A stretch of 40,105 bases of DNA from Kumtagia ephedrae (GTDB lineage: Bacteria; Pseudomonadota; Alphaproteobacteria; Rhizobiales; Rhizobiaceae), in NCBI RefSeq assembly GCF_003012745.1, contig NZ_PXYK01000040.1, forward strand, positions 1-40,105. Direction: 5' to 3'. The position numbers and the translations under genes were made by a program. Of this stretch, positions 31,201-39,817 are shown piece after piece (position 1 is the stretch's first letter; the number at the start of each line of letters is the position of its first letter). The notes below the pieces were generated by a model. That model saw only the letters and a program-made list of their open reading frames with translations, had not been told where the DNA came from and ran no database searches.

Positions 31201-31330
31201 GCCCTGGTGGTTTCGCGAGGACATCGAGCGTTATCTGGCGGAAGGAGACCGCAACATCGAACTGCTGGCGGAGGAGATCCTTGCGACCGACGCCAGTTCT
31301 GCCGCGCCCAACCTGCAGGCCGCGCAGTAG
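28205..31330 (+). CDS. Giant capsule biosynthesis protein, paralog B
   Basis: The ATG at 28205 with GTGGAGCG upstream gives 1,041 residues; the frame runs further to 28088 without support. There is no signal peptide. It is collinear with paralog A: SPFLIYLRSASLAKGGDLSN, then SAWRVVDWISRDEATW, RNVSQMRQYPLVVLM near 542 and GVLPLEPTGNAKID. The C-terminal block has VVCDSSVPFDGGPAH near 814, LLIKPHPHE near 854 and YNGTSAVELG near 908. The N-terminal half is helical and solenoid-like, the C-terminal part Capsule_synth-like. KpsC begins 6 bases after its stop, so they are cotranscribed, which ties it to the lipid-linker or export end of capsule synthesis. The precise reaction is unknown. Confidence 0.78.
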   Translation: MTVVNAKPKRGRLRHDWRYRFVAGRDRLLTELGIEHYALELYGAWTASHERIVQSLAEFTNARPKTEATVGFGLKALGLRRTQKLYQAGLMTLRSRQGAHHDVLPQLLEAMAEFERFNRAAPLSAARRVRELLSTDEGRNELALAAGKALDKHPDSPFLIYLRSASLAKGGDLSNAHDLVTAAIRRCQEATASGILTERIDRRYKRLESAWRVVDWISRDEATWSDGSIGTPEWVRYDGLAPFAAAHNRASTSDAYPDGQSPDPEQMLVFSEQLIQGRQHERYLEACKRDFDDADGLFAKFKVVRDMMREARRPIVSYRAAYDAARACFEELRPRWERLAEFSYIDSRAGSSAMRANARQLAEALRIARQLQLEADVERLERSLLYLAGKPAAVTALWSACNALVDDKTDAYIGTTIALVAKARRAPQAVSDIREYFIWTRHVRRYDLAHALFDRLPERLKLSKASLQYAHVLQQEGQFARAAELVRAIHEEALRHPGSIDPNFSWSQIRRAGELQFAAETAEYFAAFPQPSEPRGVIFLAPRNVSQMRQYPLVVLMEMKRHGWAIVPLTKGVLPLEPTGNAKIDRFLGCLTADGRFDPRVAETFPDISGFEADVEQGRLRWNAISLDHILWEEAAINRRRYHAVFTCPALKPFLDRLVHWTKIHAILLSEIRDTLVADGARCGFLVLQQARLPEAMVRFYLEEFGSPDDYFCIHATNGYQNYFANFNEPVSTRMALRNMTRHRTLRTASAPEPGEFQAFYQKNQARGGELLQAVQEIIRARRATAGLSERLPEATACVNRILEWRQRGGKVACLFGKVVCDSSVPFDGGPAHANMKDWLNHAIESVRDSNTLLLIKPHPHEIRNEIGLFMTEHFPDLIDCDLPDNVILLGHRWFDVHDLLGLIDLGVVYNGTSAVELGVLDIPCVLSGHFAPIDHPIGHAVPQSRDHFRRLLRFEEKAIVAPDLKGRAAAWLSFMSGDGVARDYRYHARQITNKRLLPPWWFREDIERYLAEGDRNIELLAEEILATDASSAAPNLQAAQ

Positions 31331-31336
31331 GAGAAA

Positions 31337-33499
31337 TTGAGCCGGCTTATGCATTCGCGCGTATCGATGTTGCCGGATTCGGCGGGTGAGTCGGCCCCCA
31401 GCCCTCGCGCGGGACAGGTCCAGGACGAGCCCTCCGCTGCTATGCCCGGATTGGTCAGCGGTCACCCGCGTCGTACAATCGGGCTGACCTCTCGTGGGCT
31501 GACGAAAGTCGAGCGAATCTCGGAATTTCTTGACGCGGACACGGTTTATCTCAAGCGCCGGATAAGTTCCTTCTGGCGCGATGACGTCGGGAGTTGCGAC
31601 CAGCTTGCTGGATGGGGGAAGAAGCCTACGTCGAAAAGGGCGCAGCAGATCGCCGGGAAGTTTGGCCTGCCGTTCGTGGCACTCGAGGACGGATTCCTGC
31701 GCTCGGTCGGGTCTGGAAGCGAGGATTCGCCGCTGTCCATCGTAGTCGACGAGATCGGCATCTACTATGACGCGACCGCGCCCTCTACGCTCGAAAGACT
31801 GATCGCAACGCCACTGTCCCCAGCCCAAACCGAACGGGCCACGCGGATCATGAACGCATGGCGCGATGGACGCGTTTCCAAATACAACAAGGCGCGCGAC
31901 TATGATGGCATCCTGCCGCAACGTTTCGTTCTTGTCATAGATCAGACCTTTAACGACCATTCCATCCAGTTCGGCCTGGCCGACGTCTCCAGCTTTGAGC
32001 GCATGCTTGAAGCGGCAATCCGCGAAAATCCGGACAGCACGATACTCGTGAAAACCCATCCCGACGTCTGGGCCGGCACGAAGCGGGGGCATTTCAACCT
32101 GAGGTCGATCAAACAGCTTCCTCGGCTTGAGGTTCTCGCAGCCGACTGCCATCCAGCGGGCCTGATCGAAAGGGCCGAAACCGTCTACACGGTCACATCG
32201 CAGGTGGGCTTCGAAGCCTTGATCTGGGGAAAGCCGGTCCGCTGCTTCGGAATGCCGTTTTACGCCGGTTGGGGCCTTACTGTCGACACGATCCCGTCGC
32301 CCGACCGTCGCGGCAAGGCGAGCTTGGAGCAACTTGTACACGCCTCGCTGGTCTCGTATCCGCGCTACATAGATCCAGAGAGCGGCAAGCGGTGCGAAGT
32401 CGAAGCCGTCATCGAGCACCTGGCGCAACAGCGAAAAATGCGCTCGCGCTTTCCCGAAACACTCCATGCAGCAGGGTTCTCGGCATGGAAGCGGCCGATG
32501 ATCCGGGACTTCATGGCGGGCACCCGCCTCGATTTTCCGAAACGCCGCCACAAGATCCCGAGTGGCGCCACAGTCGCAATCTGGGGGAACGTCCCTGATG
32601 CCTCTGTTCCCGACGACGCGACGCTGATCCGGGTTGAGGACGGTTTTCTCCGCTCCGTCGGCCTCGGGGCGGAGCTGCGCCGATCGCTGTCGCTGGCCCT
32701 GGATCCGGTCGGCATCTACTATGATTCCAGCAGGCCGTCGGCGCTGGAGAACATCCTGATGACGACGGATTTCGACCCCGCTCTGCTGAGCCGGGCAAGG
32801 GCGCTGCGCGAACGGCTCGTCGCCGAACGGCTCAGCAAGTACAATCTCGATGCCCAGCCCTGGAAGCGTCCCGACACGCGGGGGCCCGTCATCCTGGTAC
32901 CCGGGCAGGTCGAGAGCGACGCCTCGATCCGCTTCGGCGCGCCCGGAATCCGCCGTAATATCGACCTGCTGCGGGCCGTCCGGAAGGACCGGCCGGAGGC
33001 CCATATCGTCTACAAGCCGCATCCCGACGTCGTCGCCGGACTGCGCGCCGAGGGCGAGGACGAGGCCCGCGCCGCGCAGGAATGCGACGAAATCGTCATG
33101 AACGGCTCGGTCGTGCAGATGCTCGACCATGTCGACGAGGTGCACCTTCTGACCTCGCTGACGGGATTCGAGGCGCTGATCCGCGGCAGGAGCGTCACCT
33201 GCTACGGGCAGCCTTTCTATTCCGGGTGGGGACTGACCAGCGATGTCGTGCCGGTCGAGCGGCGCACCCGACGGCTTTGCCTCGACGAACTGGTGGCCGG
33301 CTGCCTGATCCTCTATCCGACCTATGTCAGCCGGACCAGCGGGCGCTTCATAACGCCGGAGCAGGCGGTGGACAGTCTCGTCAGGTGGCGCGAGAGCGGC
33401 GAGGGCGCCATCTCGCCCTCCCACAAGGCGCTGCGGCTGGGCGCGCGCATCGAGCGGCTGTTCCTTTCACCGCTCGCCTGGCTGCGCGCAGGTCGATGA
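31337..33499 (+). CDS. kpsC: Capsule polysaccharide biosynthesis protein KpsC (dual beta-Kdo transferase)
   Basis: KpsC builds the poly-beta-Kdo linker on the lipid that anchors ABC-exported capsules, using two transferase modules. The 720-residue product shows the duplication plainly: LEDGFLRSVG near residue 116 and VEDGFLRSVG near 433; KTHPDV near 240 and KPHPDV near 560; GFEALIWGKPVRCFGMPFYA near 291 and GFEALIRGRSVTCYGQPFYS near 611. The start is taken as the TTG at 31337 because AGGAG lies just upstream; an ATG at 31349 is the alternative. The first 45 residues are not conserved-looking. It corresponds to sinorhizobial RkpJ. Confidence 0.9.
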   Translation: MSRLMHSRVSMLPDSAGESAPSPRAGQVQDEPSAAMPGLVSGHPRRTIGLTSRGLTKVERISEFLDADTVYLKRRISSFWRDDVGSCDQLAGWGKKPTSKRAQQIAGKFGLPFVALEDGFLRSVGSGSEDSPLSIVVDEIGIYYDATAPSTLERLIATPLSPAQTERATRIMNAWRDGRVSKYNKARDYDGILPQRFVLVIDQTFNDHSIQFGLADVSSFERMLEAAIRENPDSTILVKTHPDVWAGTKRGHFNLRSIKQLPRLEVLAADCHPAGLIERAETVYTVTSQVGFEALIWGKPVRCFGMPFYAGWGLTVDTIPSPDRRGKASLEQLVHASLVSYPRYIDPESGKRCEVEAVIEHLAQQRKMRSRFPETLHAAGFSAWKRPMIRDFMAGTRLDFPKRRHKIPSGATVAIWGNVPDASVPDDATLIRVEDGFLRSVGLGAELRRSLSLALDPVGIYYDSSRPSALENILMTTDFDPALLSRARALRERLVAERLSKYNLDAQPWKRPDTRGPVILVPGQVESDASIRFGAPGIRRNIDLLRAVRKDRPEAHIVYKPHPDVVAGLRAEGEDEARAAQECDEIVMNGSVVQMLDHVDEVHLLTSLTGFEALIRGRSVTCYGQPFYSGWGLTSDVVPVERRTRRLCLDELVAGCLILYPTYVSRTSGRFITPEQAVDSLVRWRESGEGAISPSHKALRLGARIERLFLSPLAWLRAGR

Positions 33500-33547
33500 G
33501 CCCGGCAACGACGGCGAGCGGCGGTCGACGACGCGGGCAATTTCGGC

Positions 33548-34207
33548 TCAGGCGCCGCCCTGGGAGGCCTCGTAGTATTTGATCGCCTTGTTGAGCGAAC
33601 CGAACTCCAGCAGCCTGCCATTCTCCATGACGACGCCGTGCTGGCAGAATTCCTTCATGATGGAGGTGCTGTGGGATATCAGCAGGACCGTGGAGTCCTT
33701 CAGCCTGTCCGACAGCACGATCTTGCATTTGCGCTTGAAGGAGACGTCGCCGACGGCGATCACTTCGTCGATCAGATAGTAGTCGAACTGGATCGCCATC
33801 GACACGCCGAAGGACAGGCGTGCCTTCATGCCGCTGGAATAGGTGCGCACCGGCTGCTGCATGTAGTTGCCGATCTCGGCGAAATCCTCGACGAAATCGA
33901 GCAGGTCGGGATAGTTGCGGCCGTAGATGCGCGCGATGAAGGCCAGGTTCTCACGGCCCGTCAGCGAGCCGTGCAGGCCGCCCCTGAAGCCGAGCGGCCA
34001 GGAGACCGAGGCCCTGCGCTCGACCTTGCCGCTGTCGGGGACCTCCGCTCCGGAGATCAGCCGCATCAGGGTCGATTTCCCCGCACCGTTGCCGCCCATG
34101 ATCGCGGTGTTTCGACCCGGCACGAAATCGATGGAGACATCGTTGATGACGGATTTGCGGCCCATCCGGGCCGGATAGGATTTGCAGACGTTTTCAAGAT
34201 GGATCAT
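33548..34207 (-). CDS. kpsT: Capsule export ABC transporter ATP-binding protein
   Basis: KpsT powers export of the lipid-linked polysaccharide through KpsM. The 219-residue product has Walker A GGNGAGKSTL near residues 38-47, the ABC signature in TYSSGMKARLSFGVS near 122, Walker B YYLIDEVIAVGD near 146, and the switch His in LLISHSTS near 176. The size and the VGDVSFKRKC stretch are typical of KpsT. It starts 80 bases after kpsE. The cognate permease gene kpsM is not found in this window. Confidence 0.92.
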   Translation of the reverse strand: MIHLENVCKSYPARMGRKSVINDVSIDFVPGRNTAIMGGNGAGKSTLMRLISGAEVPDSGKVERRASVSWPLGFRGGLHGSLTGRENLAFIARIYGRNYPDLLDFVEDFAEIGNYMQQPVRTYSSGMKARLSFGVSMAIQFDYYLIDEVIAVGDVSFKRKCKIVLSDRLKDSTVLLISHSTSIMKEFCQHGVVMENGRLLEFGSLNKAIKYYEASQGGA

Positions 34208-34287
34208 GGCTTCAGCGTGCCGGTACTCGATATTCCAGCGATGCGATGCGGGCCGTCGCAGCCGGCCCGCATCGATGTCGCTCTCGT

Positions 34288-37050
34288 CTACACCGTATGA
34301 TCGCGGACCGCCTGCACGATCAGGTAGCCGATCAGCCAGACGATCGACAGGATGCAGAGGCAGATGAACGTGTTGACCAGCCGCAACGGATACAGTGCGA
34401 CCTCCGGGACGTTCGGCTCCACCGCGATGGCGAAATAGCGATCCTGCTTGCGGGCTTCGGCCTGCGAGGTCTCCAGGGAAGCGAGCGCGGTGGTGTAGGC
34501 CTTCTCGGCGAACTCCTGTTCCAGGGACAGCGCGTTGTACTCCGTCAACTGCGTCGTCAGCGTGCGATCGCCGGTCCCCTGCCCTCCGGAGCCGATGCCG
34601 CGGCGCTTCTCCTCCAGTTCCGCCGTGTAGGAGGCGATCTGGCGGTCGAGCACGCGCACCGACGGTGAGTTCGAATCGACCGACGACAGCAGCGATGCCC
34701 GCCGCGACTTGAGTTCGATGATCGTCTTTTCGATGCCCTGCAGGATAGCCTGGTCCGATTCCGCGATCATGGTCGGGTTCGCTGTCTGCTCGCGATCGCG
34801 GAACACGGCGACCGCCTGCCGCGCCAGGACGAGACGATCTTCAGTCCGCGTCACCTCCGCCTGGGCATTCGAGATCAGCTTGAGGCGAGCCTTGGTGGAC
34901 AGCTCATTGACCAACTCGTCGGACACTTTGAGCACGGCCTGGGCGATCTCGGCAGCGTCGTCGCCGTTGAAAGCCGTAACCTGAAACGTCGTGATGGCCG
35001 TGGTCGAGTTGTAGCTGGCATCGACCATCCACCGCCAGTATTTTATGAACTCCTCCAGAGGCATGTTCGGATCGATGCGATAGGCGAAGTCGATCTCCGG
35101 CCTGGCAAAGAACTTTCGCACATCGATTCCGAGCTTCTGCTGGATGTCGAGCAGCACCTGCTTGGAGTGGATGTAGTCGATCACGATATAGGCGTCCGCC
35201 GCCTGCGTGGTGGAGCCGGTCAGAGCGTTGAGCCCCAGATTCTCGAGCGACGACGTTTCGGTGCCGCGCACGGCGAAACGCATCTCGGAACGGTACTGAT
35301 CGGACGACATGAAAAGATAGTAGAGACCGACCAGGAAGACAGGCAGGATCACCGCGAGCAGGAAGGACAGACGGGTGGGGCTCAGGCTGCGCCTGGCCTT
35401 CTTCGACCCGGCGACCGGCAACATCTTGTCGAGCGCGGGTTGAAGCGGCGGCGCCTCCGCCGGAGTTACGGGCTTGGGCGCGACGGGTGCTTTCCCGACA
35501 GCCGGCGCTTTCGCAACCACCGGCGCCGGCATCATATCCATACCGGCCTTCTTGAAGGCGAGTTCCGTCTTCTTTCGCGCGGCCACCATTCGCGCCTGCG
35601 CCTGGGGTGCCGGCTTGGCTCCAGTCGCCTCCAGCGCCCTTTCCGCGGCCGCCTGATGGATCTCGGCCTTTTTCCAGCCTTCTTCGGCTTTGATCAGAGC
35701 GGCTTCGAGGTTCTCCTGCGCCAGGCGATCGGTCGGGTCTGCCGAGTCCCCGTCGCTCCTGGCCGACAGCACACGGGCGGCATCGTTTCCGGCCCGCCGC
35801 CATGCGGCTTCCGCACCCTTGAACTTCGTCTCCACCGGATTTTCCGGCGCTACGGGGGCGGCAGGCTTGGCTTCGGCGGCCGGTGCGGCGGCTGCCGCCT
35901 TGGCCGGCACCACAGCCGGCGCTGCCGTTGCCGCCTTGCCATCGTTGCCGGGCGGGGTAGGCTTCACTTCGGCCGGCGCGGCGGCGTCAGCCGGCTTGAC
36001 CACCTGCAGCCTCGGCGGGGCAGGCGTGACTGCGGCCGGCGCCTGCTGCGGCTTGGCGGGTTCAGCCTTCTGCGCCGGCACGCTGTCCGGCGCGACGGCC
36101 CGAACGGCGCCGGCAGCCTCGGCGGCTTTCGCCGGCGCGCCGTCTTGCGCCTGCGATGGTTTCGCCTCGCCCGGCTTGGAAATCGCATCCCCCGAGGTCG
36201 GCGCGGGACGAGCGGCGGTGGACGGCGCCGGCGCGGCCTCGCGCTTCTCCGACTGTTGAGCCGGGCTGCTCGGAGCGACCGGTCTCGGCGCCGGAGCACT
36301 GTCGTTGCGGGCCACCACTTCCAGCTTGGCTACCGGCATCGCCGGCCTGGCCGCCTGCGGGGACGGCGCCGGACTGCCAGCCGTGCCGGCATTCGGCGCG
36401 GCCGCATCGGCGCGCGGAGCGGCCGGAGTGGGCGGAGCCTGCGTCACGGGCCTGGGCGCAGGAGCGGGACCGCCGGCGATGGGAGATGGCGGGGGAGCCG
36501 TGACCGGACGGGCGGCGGGCAGACTTGCCGCCGGCACGGGCGAAAGCCCCGGCAGCGGCTTTGCCGGCATGGGCGTTGCCGGCCTGACGGCGGTTGAGGC
36601 CGAAAGCGCCGCCGTCACGGGCGCGGCGGGGCGGATATTCGCGGCCACGGGTGCAACGGCGGGAGACGCCGCGCCCCGGCTCGGCTCCGGCAGCTTGGGC
36701 GTGGCCAGGCCGAAAAGCGGCTTCTGCAGCGATTGCAGCGACCGCGCATCCGTCGCGATGGCGGGCGCCGCAACGGTCCTGTCGGCAGGCGGCGCCGGTT
36801 GAGGCGCCGCCGCCACGGCCGGCGGCGCCGGCCTGCGCTCGGACAGGGTCGATCGGAGCATCTCCAGCGCGCTCGGCGCCGCGGCTGCCGCCTGGGCGGG
36901 CGGCACCGGTCGGGCGTCCGGCTGTTCGGTGCCGACGGCCCGGCCGGCTGAATCGCCGGCTGCGGCCTTGGGTTGGGCGAATGCATCGCCGAAGGTGGGG
37001 TCGGAGCGCAGGGCTTCGACAATCGCGTCTATGGTGTCGGTTTCGTTCAC
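34288..37050 (-). CDS. kpsE: KpsE-like capsule export inner-membrane protein with long Pro/Ala-rich N-terminus
   Basis: From the GTG at 37050 it has 920 residues, against about 380 for E. coli KpsE. The last 370 residues are standard: membrane segment LSFLLAVILPVFLVGLYYLF near 560-580, periplasmic domain with YIVIDYIHSKQVLLDIQQKL, a coiled coil near 700-850, and C-terminal membrane segment FICLCILSIVWLIGYLIV near 893-917. Residues 20-540 are mostly low-complexity Pro/Ala/Lys, with one charged helical insert (AEAAWRRAGNDAARVL) near 430-520. By topology this extension would lie in the cytoplasm. The ribosome site is weak, so the start is uncertain; an upstream TTG at 37146 is unlikely. It pairs with kpsT. 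Confidence 0.85.
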   Translation of the reverse strand: MNETDTIDAIVEALRSDPTFGDAFAQPKAAAGDSAGRAVGTEQPDARPVPPAQAAAAAPSALEMLRSTLSERRPAPPAVAAAPQPAPPADRTVAAPAIATDARSLQSLQKPLFGLATPKLPEPSRGAASPAVAPVAANIRPAAPVTAALSASTAVRPATPMPAKPLPGLSPVPAASLPAARPVTAPPPSPIAGGPAPAPRPVTQAPPTPAAPRADAAAPNAGTAGSPAPSPQAARPAMPVAKLEVVARNDSAPAPRPVAPSSPAQQSEKREAAPAPSTAARPAPTSGDAISKPGEAKPSQAQDGAPAKAAEAAGAVRAVAPDSVPAQKAEPAKPQQAPAAVTPAPPRLQVVKPADAAAPAEVKPTPPGNDGKAATAAPAVVPAKAAAAAPAAEAKPAAPVAPENPVETKFKGAEAAWRRAGNDAARVLSARSDGDSADPTDRLAQENLEAALIKAEEGWKKAEIHQAAAERALEATGAKPAPQAQARMVAARKKTELAFKKAGMDMMPAPVVAKAPAVGKAPVAPKPVTPAEAPPLQPALDKMLPVAGSKKARRSLSPTRLSFLLAVILPVFLVGLYYLFMSSDQYRSEMRFAVRGTETSSLENLGLNALTGSTTQAADAYIVIDYIHSKQVLLDIQQKLGIDVRKFFARPEIDFAYRIDPNMPLEEFIKYWRWMVDASYNSTTAITTFQVTAFNGDDAAEIAQAVLKVSDELVNELSTKARLKLISNAQAEVTRTEDRLVLARQAVAVFRDREQTANPTMIAESDQAILQGIEKTIIELKSRRASLLSSVDSNSPSVRVLDRQIASYTAELEEKRRGIGSGGQGTGDRTLTTQLTEYNALSLEQEFAEKAYTTALASLETSQAEARKQDRYFAIAVEPNVPEVALYPLRLVNTFICLCILSIVWLIGYLIVQAVRDHTV

Positions 37051-37571
37051 GTGTGAGCCGTCCGGTTGTTGACCACAGGGAACCTCCCCTTCGACCCGCC
37101 GCAAATGCCTGTCGAGTTTGTCAAAATCTCGACAGTATAAGCGCAAGCCCGACGAGACGCCGTCGCCGCTCGTCGGCAGCGTCGCAAATCACAGTTCCAT
37201 CTTATAGGGCGAAACGGGTCGCAATGCACCCCTATCCTTTGCATCGGCCTCGCCGAGGCACCCGCTCGACCGTTACGGCCGCGCAGCCGTGCATTTTCCT
37301 CCCCAGCTCATTGGAGCGCAGGCGGAGCCGATTTGCAACTCCTGTGGGAAAGACACCAGCCTGGAAGGCCGTGACCGTATTTTCCGCACCTGTCGATGAT
37401 ACACGGAGCAATCCGGGCAAAACGGCAGAAAAAGCCACAGCGCTTCATTGACAATCCGACATGCCGTGACGGAAAGTGCTGCGCAGGACGGCGCCGGCAT
37501 CTCGCTGAAAGCCGCGATTCCGCGCCTCCGCATCAAAAAGAACAAGCCAGAGGGTGAGCAGGAGACTTCAG
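37051..37571. other. Divergent gap between kpsE and proX
   Basis: About 520 bases between outward-facing genes. It should contain both promoters. Short open frames here lack any family-like pattern. A TTGACA at 37449-37454 points toward proX, but no clear -10 hexamer follows at the right distance. Confidence 0.4.
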
Positions 37572-38546
37572 ATGCCTCACGACATACGCATGACCAGGTG
37601 GGCGGCGAGCGCGCTTGCGCTTTGCGCGACCGCCTTCCTCGCCTCCGCCGGACCGTCGGCCGGCCAGGAATCCACCGATCCGATCAAGCTGACGCTGCAC
37701 GACTGGACGGGCCAGCTCATCACCACCGAGATCATGGGCGAGGTGCTGAAGAAGGCGGGCTACAGCGTCGAATACGTGCAGGCCGACTATCTCGCCCAGT
37801 TCGCCGGGCTCGAGACGGGCGACCTGCATGTGGCGATGGAGATGTGGGAGACCACGGGCCGCGACGCCATGGACGCCTCCACCGCCACCGGCAAGACCGA
37901 GGTTTTCGGCCCGACCGGCATGAAAGCCAAGGAAGAGTGGTGGTATCCCGAATACATGAAGGAGAAATGCCCGGGGCTGCCGAATTGGGAGGCCCTGAAG
38001 GACGAGGCCTGCGCCGAGGCCTTCTCCACCGCCGAGACAGCGCCGAAAGGCCGCTATCTCGGCGGGCCGGTGACCTGGGGCGGCTTCGACGACGAGCGCG
38101 TCGAGGCGCTGGACCTGCCCTTCGAGGTGGTGCATGCCGGCACCGACGCCGCTCTCTTCGCCGAGCTGGAATCGGCCTATCAGCGCAAGGCGCCGATCCT
38201 TCTGTGGATCTACGCGCCGCACTGGGCGCCGGCCAAATACAAGGGCGAGTGGGTGGCGTTCCCCGAATACACCAAGGAATGCTACGGCGATCCCAAATGG
38301 GGCTCCAATCCCGACATGGCCTACGACTGCGGCAAGCCGCACGGCGAGATCTGGAAGGTCGGCTGGGCCGGCGTGAAGGACAAATGGCCCGGCGCCCACA
38401 AGGCGATCAAGGCCTTCTCCATCGACAATGACGAGATGGGCGCCATGATCACCGAGGTCGACCTCAACGGCAAGAAGGTGAGCGACGTCGTGGCCGAGTG
38501 GATGGGCAAGAACGAGCCGCGCTTGTCGGAGTGGATCAAGAAGTAG
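37572..38546 (+). CDS. proX: Glycine betaine/quaternary amine ABC transporter substrate-binding protein
   Basis: The product is 324 residues from the ATG at 37572, which follows AGGAGA at proper spacing. An N-terminal Sec signal peptide (MTRWAASALALCATAFLASA, about residues 7-26) directs it to the periplasm. The mature protein opens with IKLTLHDWTGQLITTEIMGE, and later has HVAMEMWETTGRDAM, WWYPEYMKEKCPGLPNW and ILLWIYAPHWAPAKY; the many Trp and Tyr residues are typical of the aromatic cage that binds the quaternary ammonium head. It belongs to the OpuAC/ProX family. It is first in the proX-proV-proW operon and likely serves osmoprotection or use of betaine or choline-type compounds. Confidence 0.9.
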   Translation: MPHDIRMTRWAASALALCATAFLASAGPSAGQESTDPIKLTLHDWTGQLITTEIMGEVLKKAGYSVEYVQADYLAQFAGLETGDLHVAMEMWETTGRDAMDASTATGKTEVFGPTGMKAKEEWWYPEYMKEKCPGLPNWEALKDEACAEAFSTAETAPKGRYLGGPVTWGGFDDERVEALDLPFEVVHAGTDAALFAELESAYQRKAPILLWIYAPHWAPAKYKGEWVAFPEYTKECYGDPKWGSNPDMAYDCGKPHGEIWKVGWAGVKDKWPGAHKAIKAFSIDNDEMGAMITEVDLNGKKVSDVVAEWMGKNEPRLSEWIKK

Positions 38547-38599
38547 GGTGGTTGTCCGTCAGATCGAGGTTCGGTCGCTAGCGTGGCAGAAGCCGTGAT

Positions 38600-38769
38600 C
38601 CTTCGCACCCCCCTCTGGCCTTCCGGCCATCTCCCCCGCAAGGGGGGAGATCAGCCGGCCGCCTGGTGCCTGCCAATCACCGAGGAGGCAGAAGGAGCGC
38701 CTAGGATGCAACTGCCAATCTCCCCCCTTGCGGGGGAGATGGCCGGAAGGCCAGAGGGGGGTGCGAAGG
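38600..38769. repeat. Long palindromic intergenic element, copy 1
   Basis: The arms at 38600-38651 and 38718-38769 are perfect reverse complements over 52 bases with a 66-base centre. Each arm contains nested small hairpins: GGCC-TTCC-GGCC and CTCCCCC-GCAA-GGGGGGAG. The element lies between proX and proV and is homologous to copy 2 at 39818-39995. Confidence 0.9.
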
Positions 38770-38788
38770 AACGCCGGCGCTCCTACCA

Positions 38789-39808
38789 ATGAGCAAGAAT
38801 CAACCCAAGCTCGTCTGCCGCAACGTCTGGAAGCTGTTCGGCTCCGGGGCCGTGGAGTTTTTTGCCGGCGGCAGGACATCGGCGACGCCTGAGGAGATCG
38901 CCGCGGTCAAGCTGATCGCCGCCGTCCGCGCCGTCGATCTCGCGGTCAACGAGGGCGAGATATTCGTCATCATGGGGTTGTCCGGGTCGGGCAAGTCGAC
39001 GCTGGTGCGCTGCCTGTCGCGGCTGGTCGAGCCGACCGCCGGCGAGATCCTGTTCAACGGCGAGAACCTGCTCGCCGCCGACGAAAAGCGCATGATCGAG
39101 ATCCGGCGCCACCAGATGGGCATGGTGTTCCAGAATTTCGCCCTGCTGCCGCATCTCAGCGTGCTTGCCAACGTCGCCTTCCCGCTGGAGGTCCAGGGCC
39201 TCGAGCGACCGGCCCGGGAGGCGCGGGCGAAGAAGATGATCGAGCTGGTCGGGCTCGCCGGCAAGGAGAGCTTCTTCCCGCGCGAGCTCTCAGGCGGCCA
39301 GCAGCAGCGCGTCGGCATCGCCCGCTCGCTGGCGGTGGAGCCGGAGCTGTGGTTCCTCGACGAGCCGTTCTCTGCGCTCGACCCGCTGATCCGCCGCGAG
39401 ATGCAGGACGAGTTCATGCGGCTGCAGGCGGTGCTGAAGAAGACGATCGTCTTCATCACCCATGATTTCGACGAGGCGATCCGGCTGGCCGACCGCATCG
39501 CCATCATGAAGGATGGCGCCATCGTCCAGGCCGGCACGCCGGAGGACCTCGTGCTCAACCCTGCCACGCCCTATGTCGCCGAATTCACCCGTGCCGTGCC
39601 GAAGGCAAAGGTGGTCAAGGTCGGTTCGATCATGAAGCCGGCGCCGGCCGGCCTGAACGGCGCCGCCGTGCCGGTCCGCGCGACGGTTGCCGAGGCCGCG
39701 CCGCGCTTTTCCGCCGGCGCCGAGCTGCTGCGCGTCGAGGACGGCGAGGGCCGCACCGCCGGCGCGCTGCACCGCGCCGACGTCGTCGAGCTGATGATGC
39801 GGGGGTGA
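38789..39808 (+). CDS. proV: Glycine betaine/quaternary amine ABC transporter ATP-binding protein
   Basis: The product is 339 residues. Walker A GLSGSGKSTLVRCLSRL near residue 67, the Q-loop MGMVFQNFALLPHLSV, the signature ELSGGQQQRVGIARSLAVEP near 167, Walker B LWFLDEPFSALDPLIR and the switch His in VFITHDFDEAIRLADR are complete. After the ATPase domain only about 60 residues remain (VKVGSIMKP to the end), which look like one CBS-type unit; E. coli ProV has about 400 residues and two. It is coupled to ProX and ProW. The gap to proX is filled by palindromic copy 1, and no good ribosome site stands directly before the ATG. Confidence 0.92.
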   Translation: MSKNQPKLVCRNVWKLFGSGAVEFFAGGRTSATPEEIAAVKLIAAVRAVDLAVNEGEIFVIMGLSGSGKSTLVRCLSRLVEPTAGEILFNGENLLAADEKRMIEIRRHQMGMVFQNFALLPHLSVLANVAFPLEVQGLERPAREARAKKMIELVGLAGKESFFPRELSGGQQQRVGIARSLAVEPELWFLDEPFSALDPLIRREMQDEFMRLQAVLKKTIVFITHDFDEAIRLADRIAIMKDGAIVQAGTPEDLVLNPATPYVAEFTRAVPKAKVVKVGSIMKPAPAGLNGAAVPVRATVAEAAPRFSAGAELLRVEDGEGRTAGALHRADVVELMMRG

Positions 39809-39817
39809 GGATGTTTT

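Noticed and set aside
30983-33424. An 813-codon minus-strand open frame over kpsC
   Set aside because: kpsC motifs on the plus strand are clear and duplicated; the antisense sequence shows no domain.
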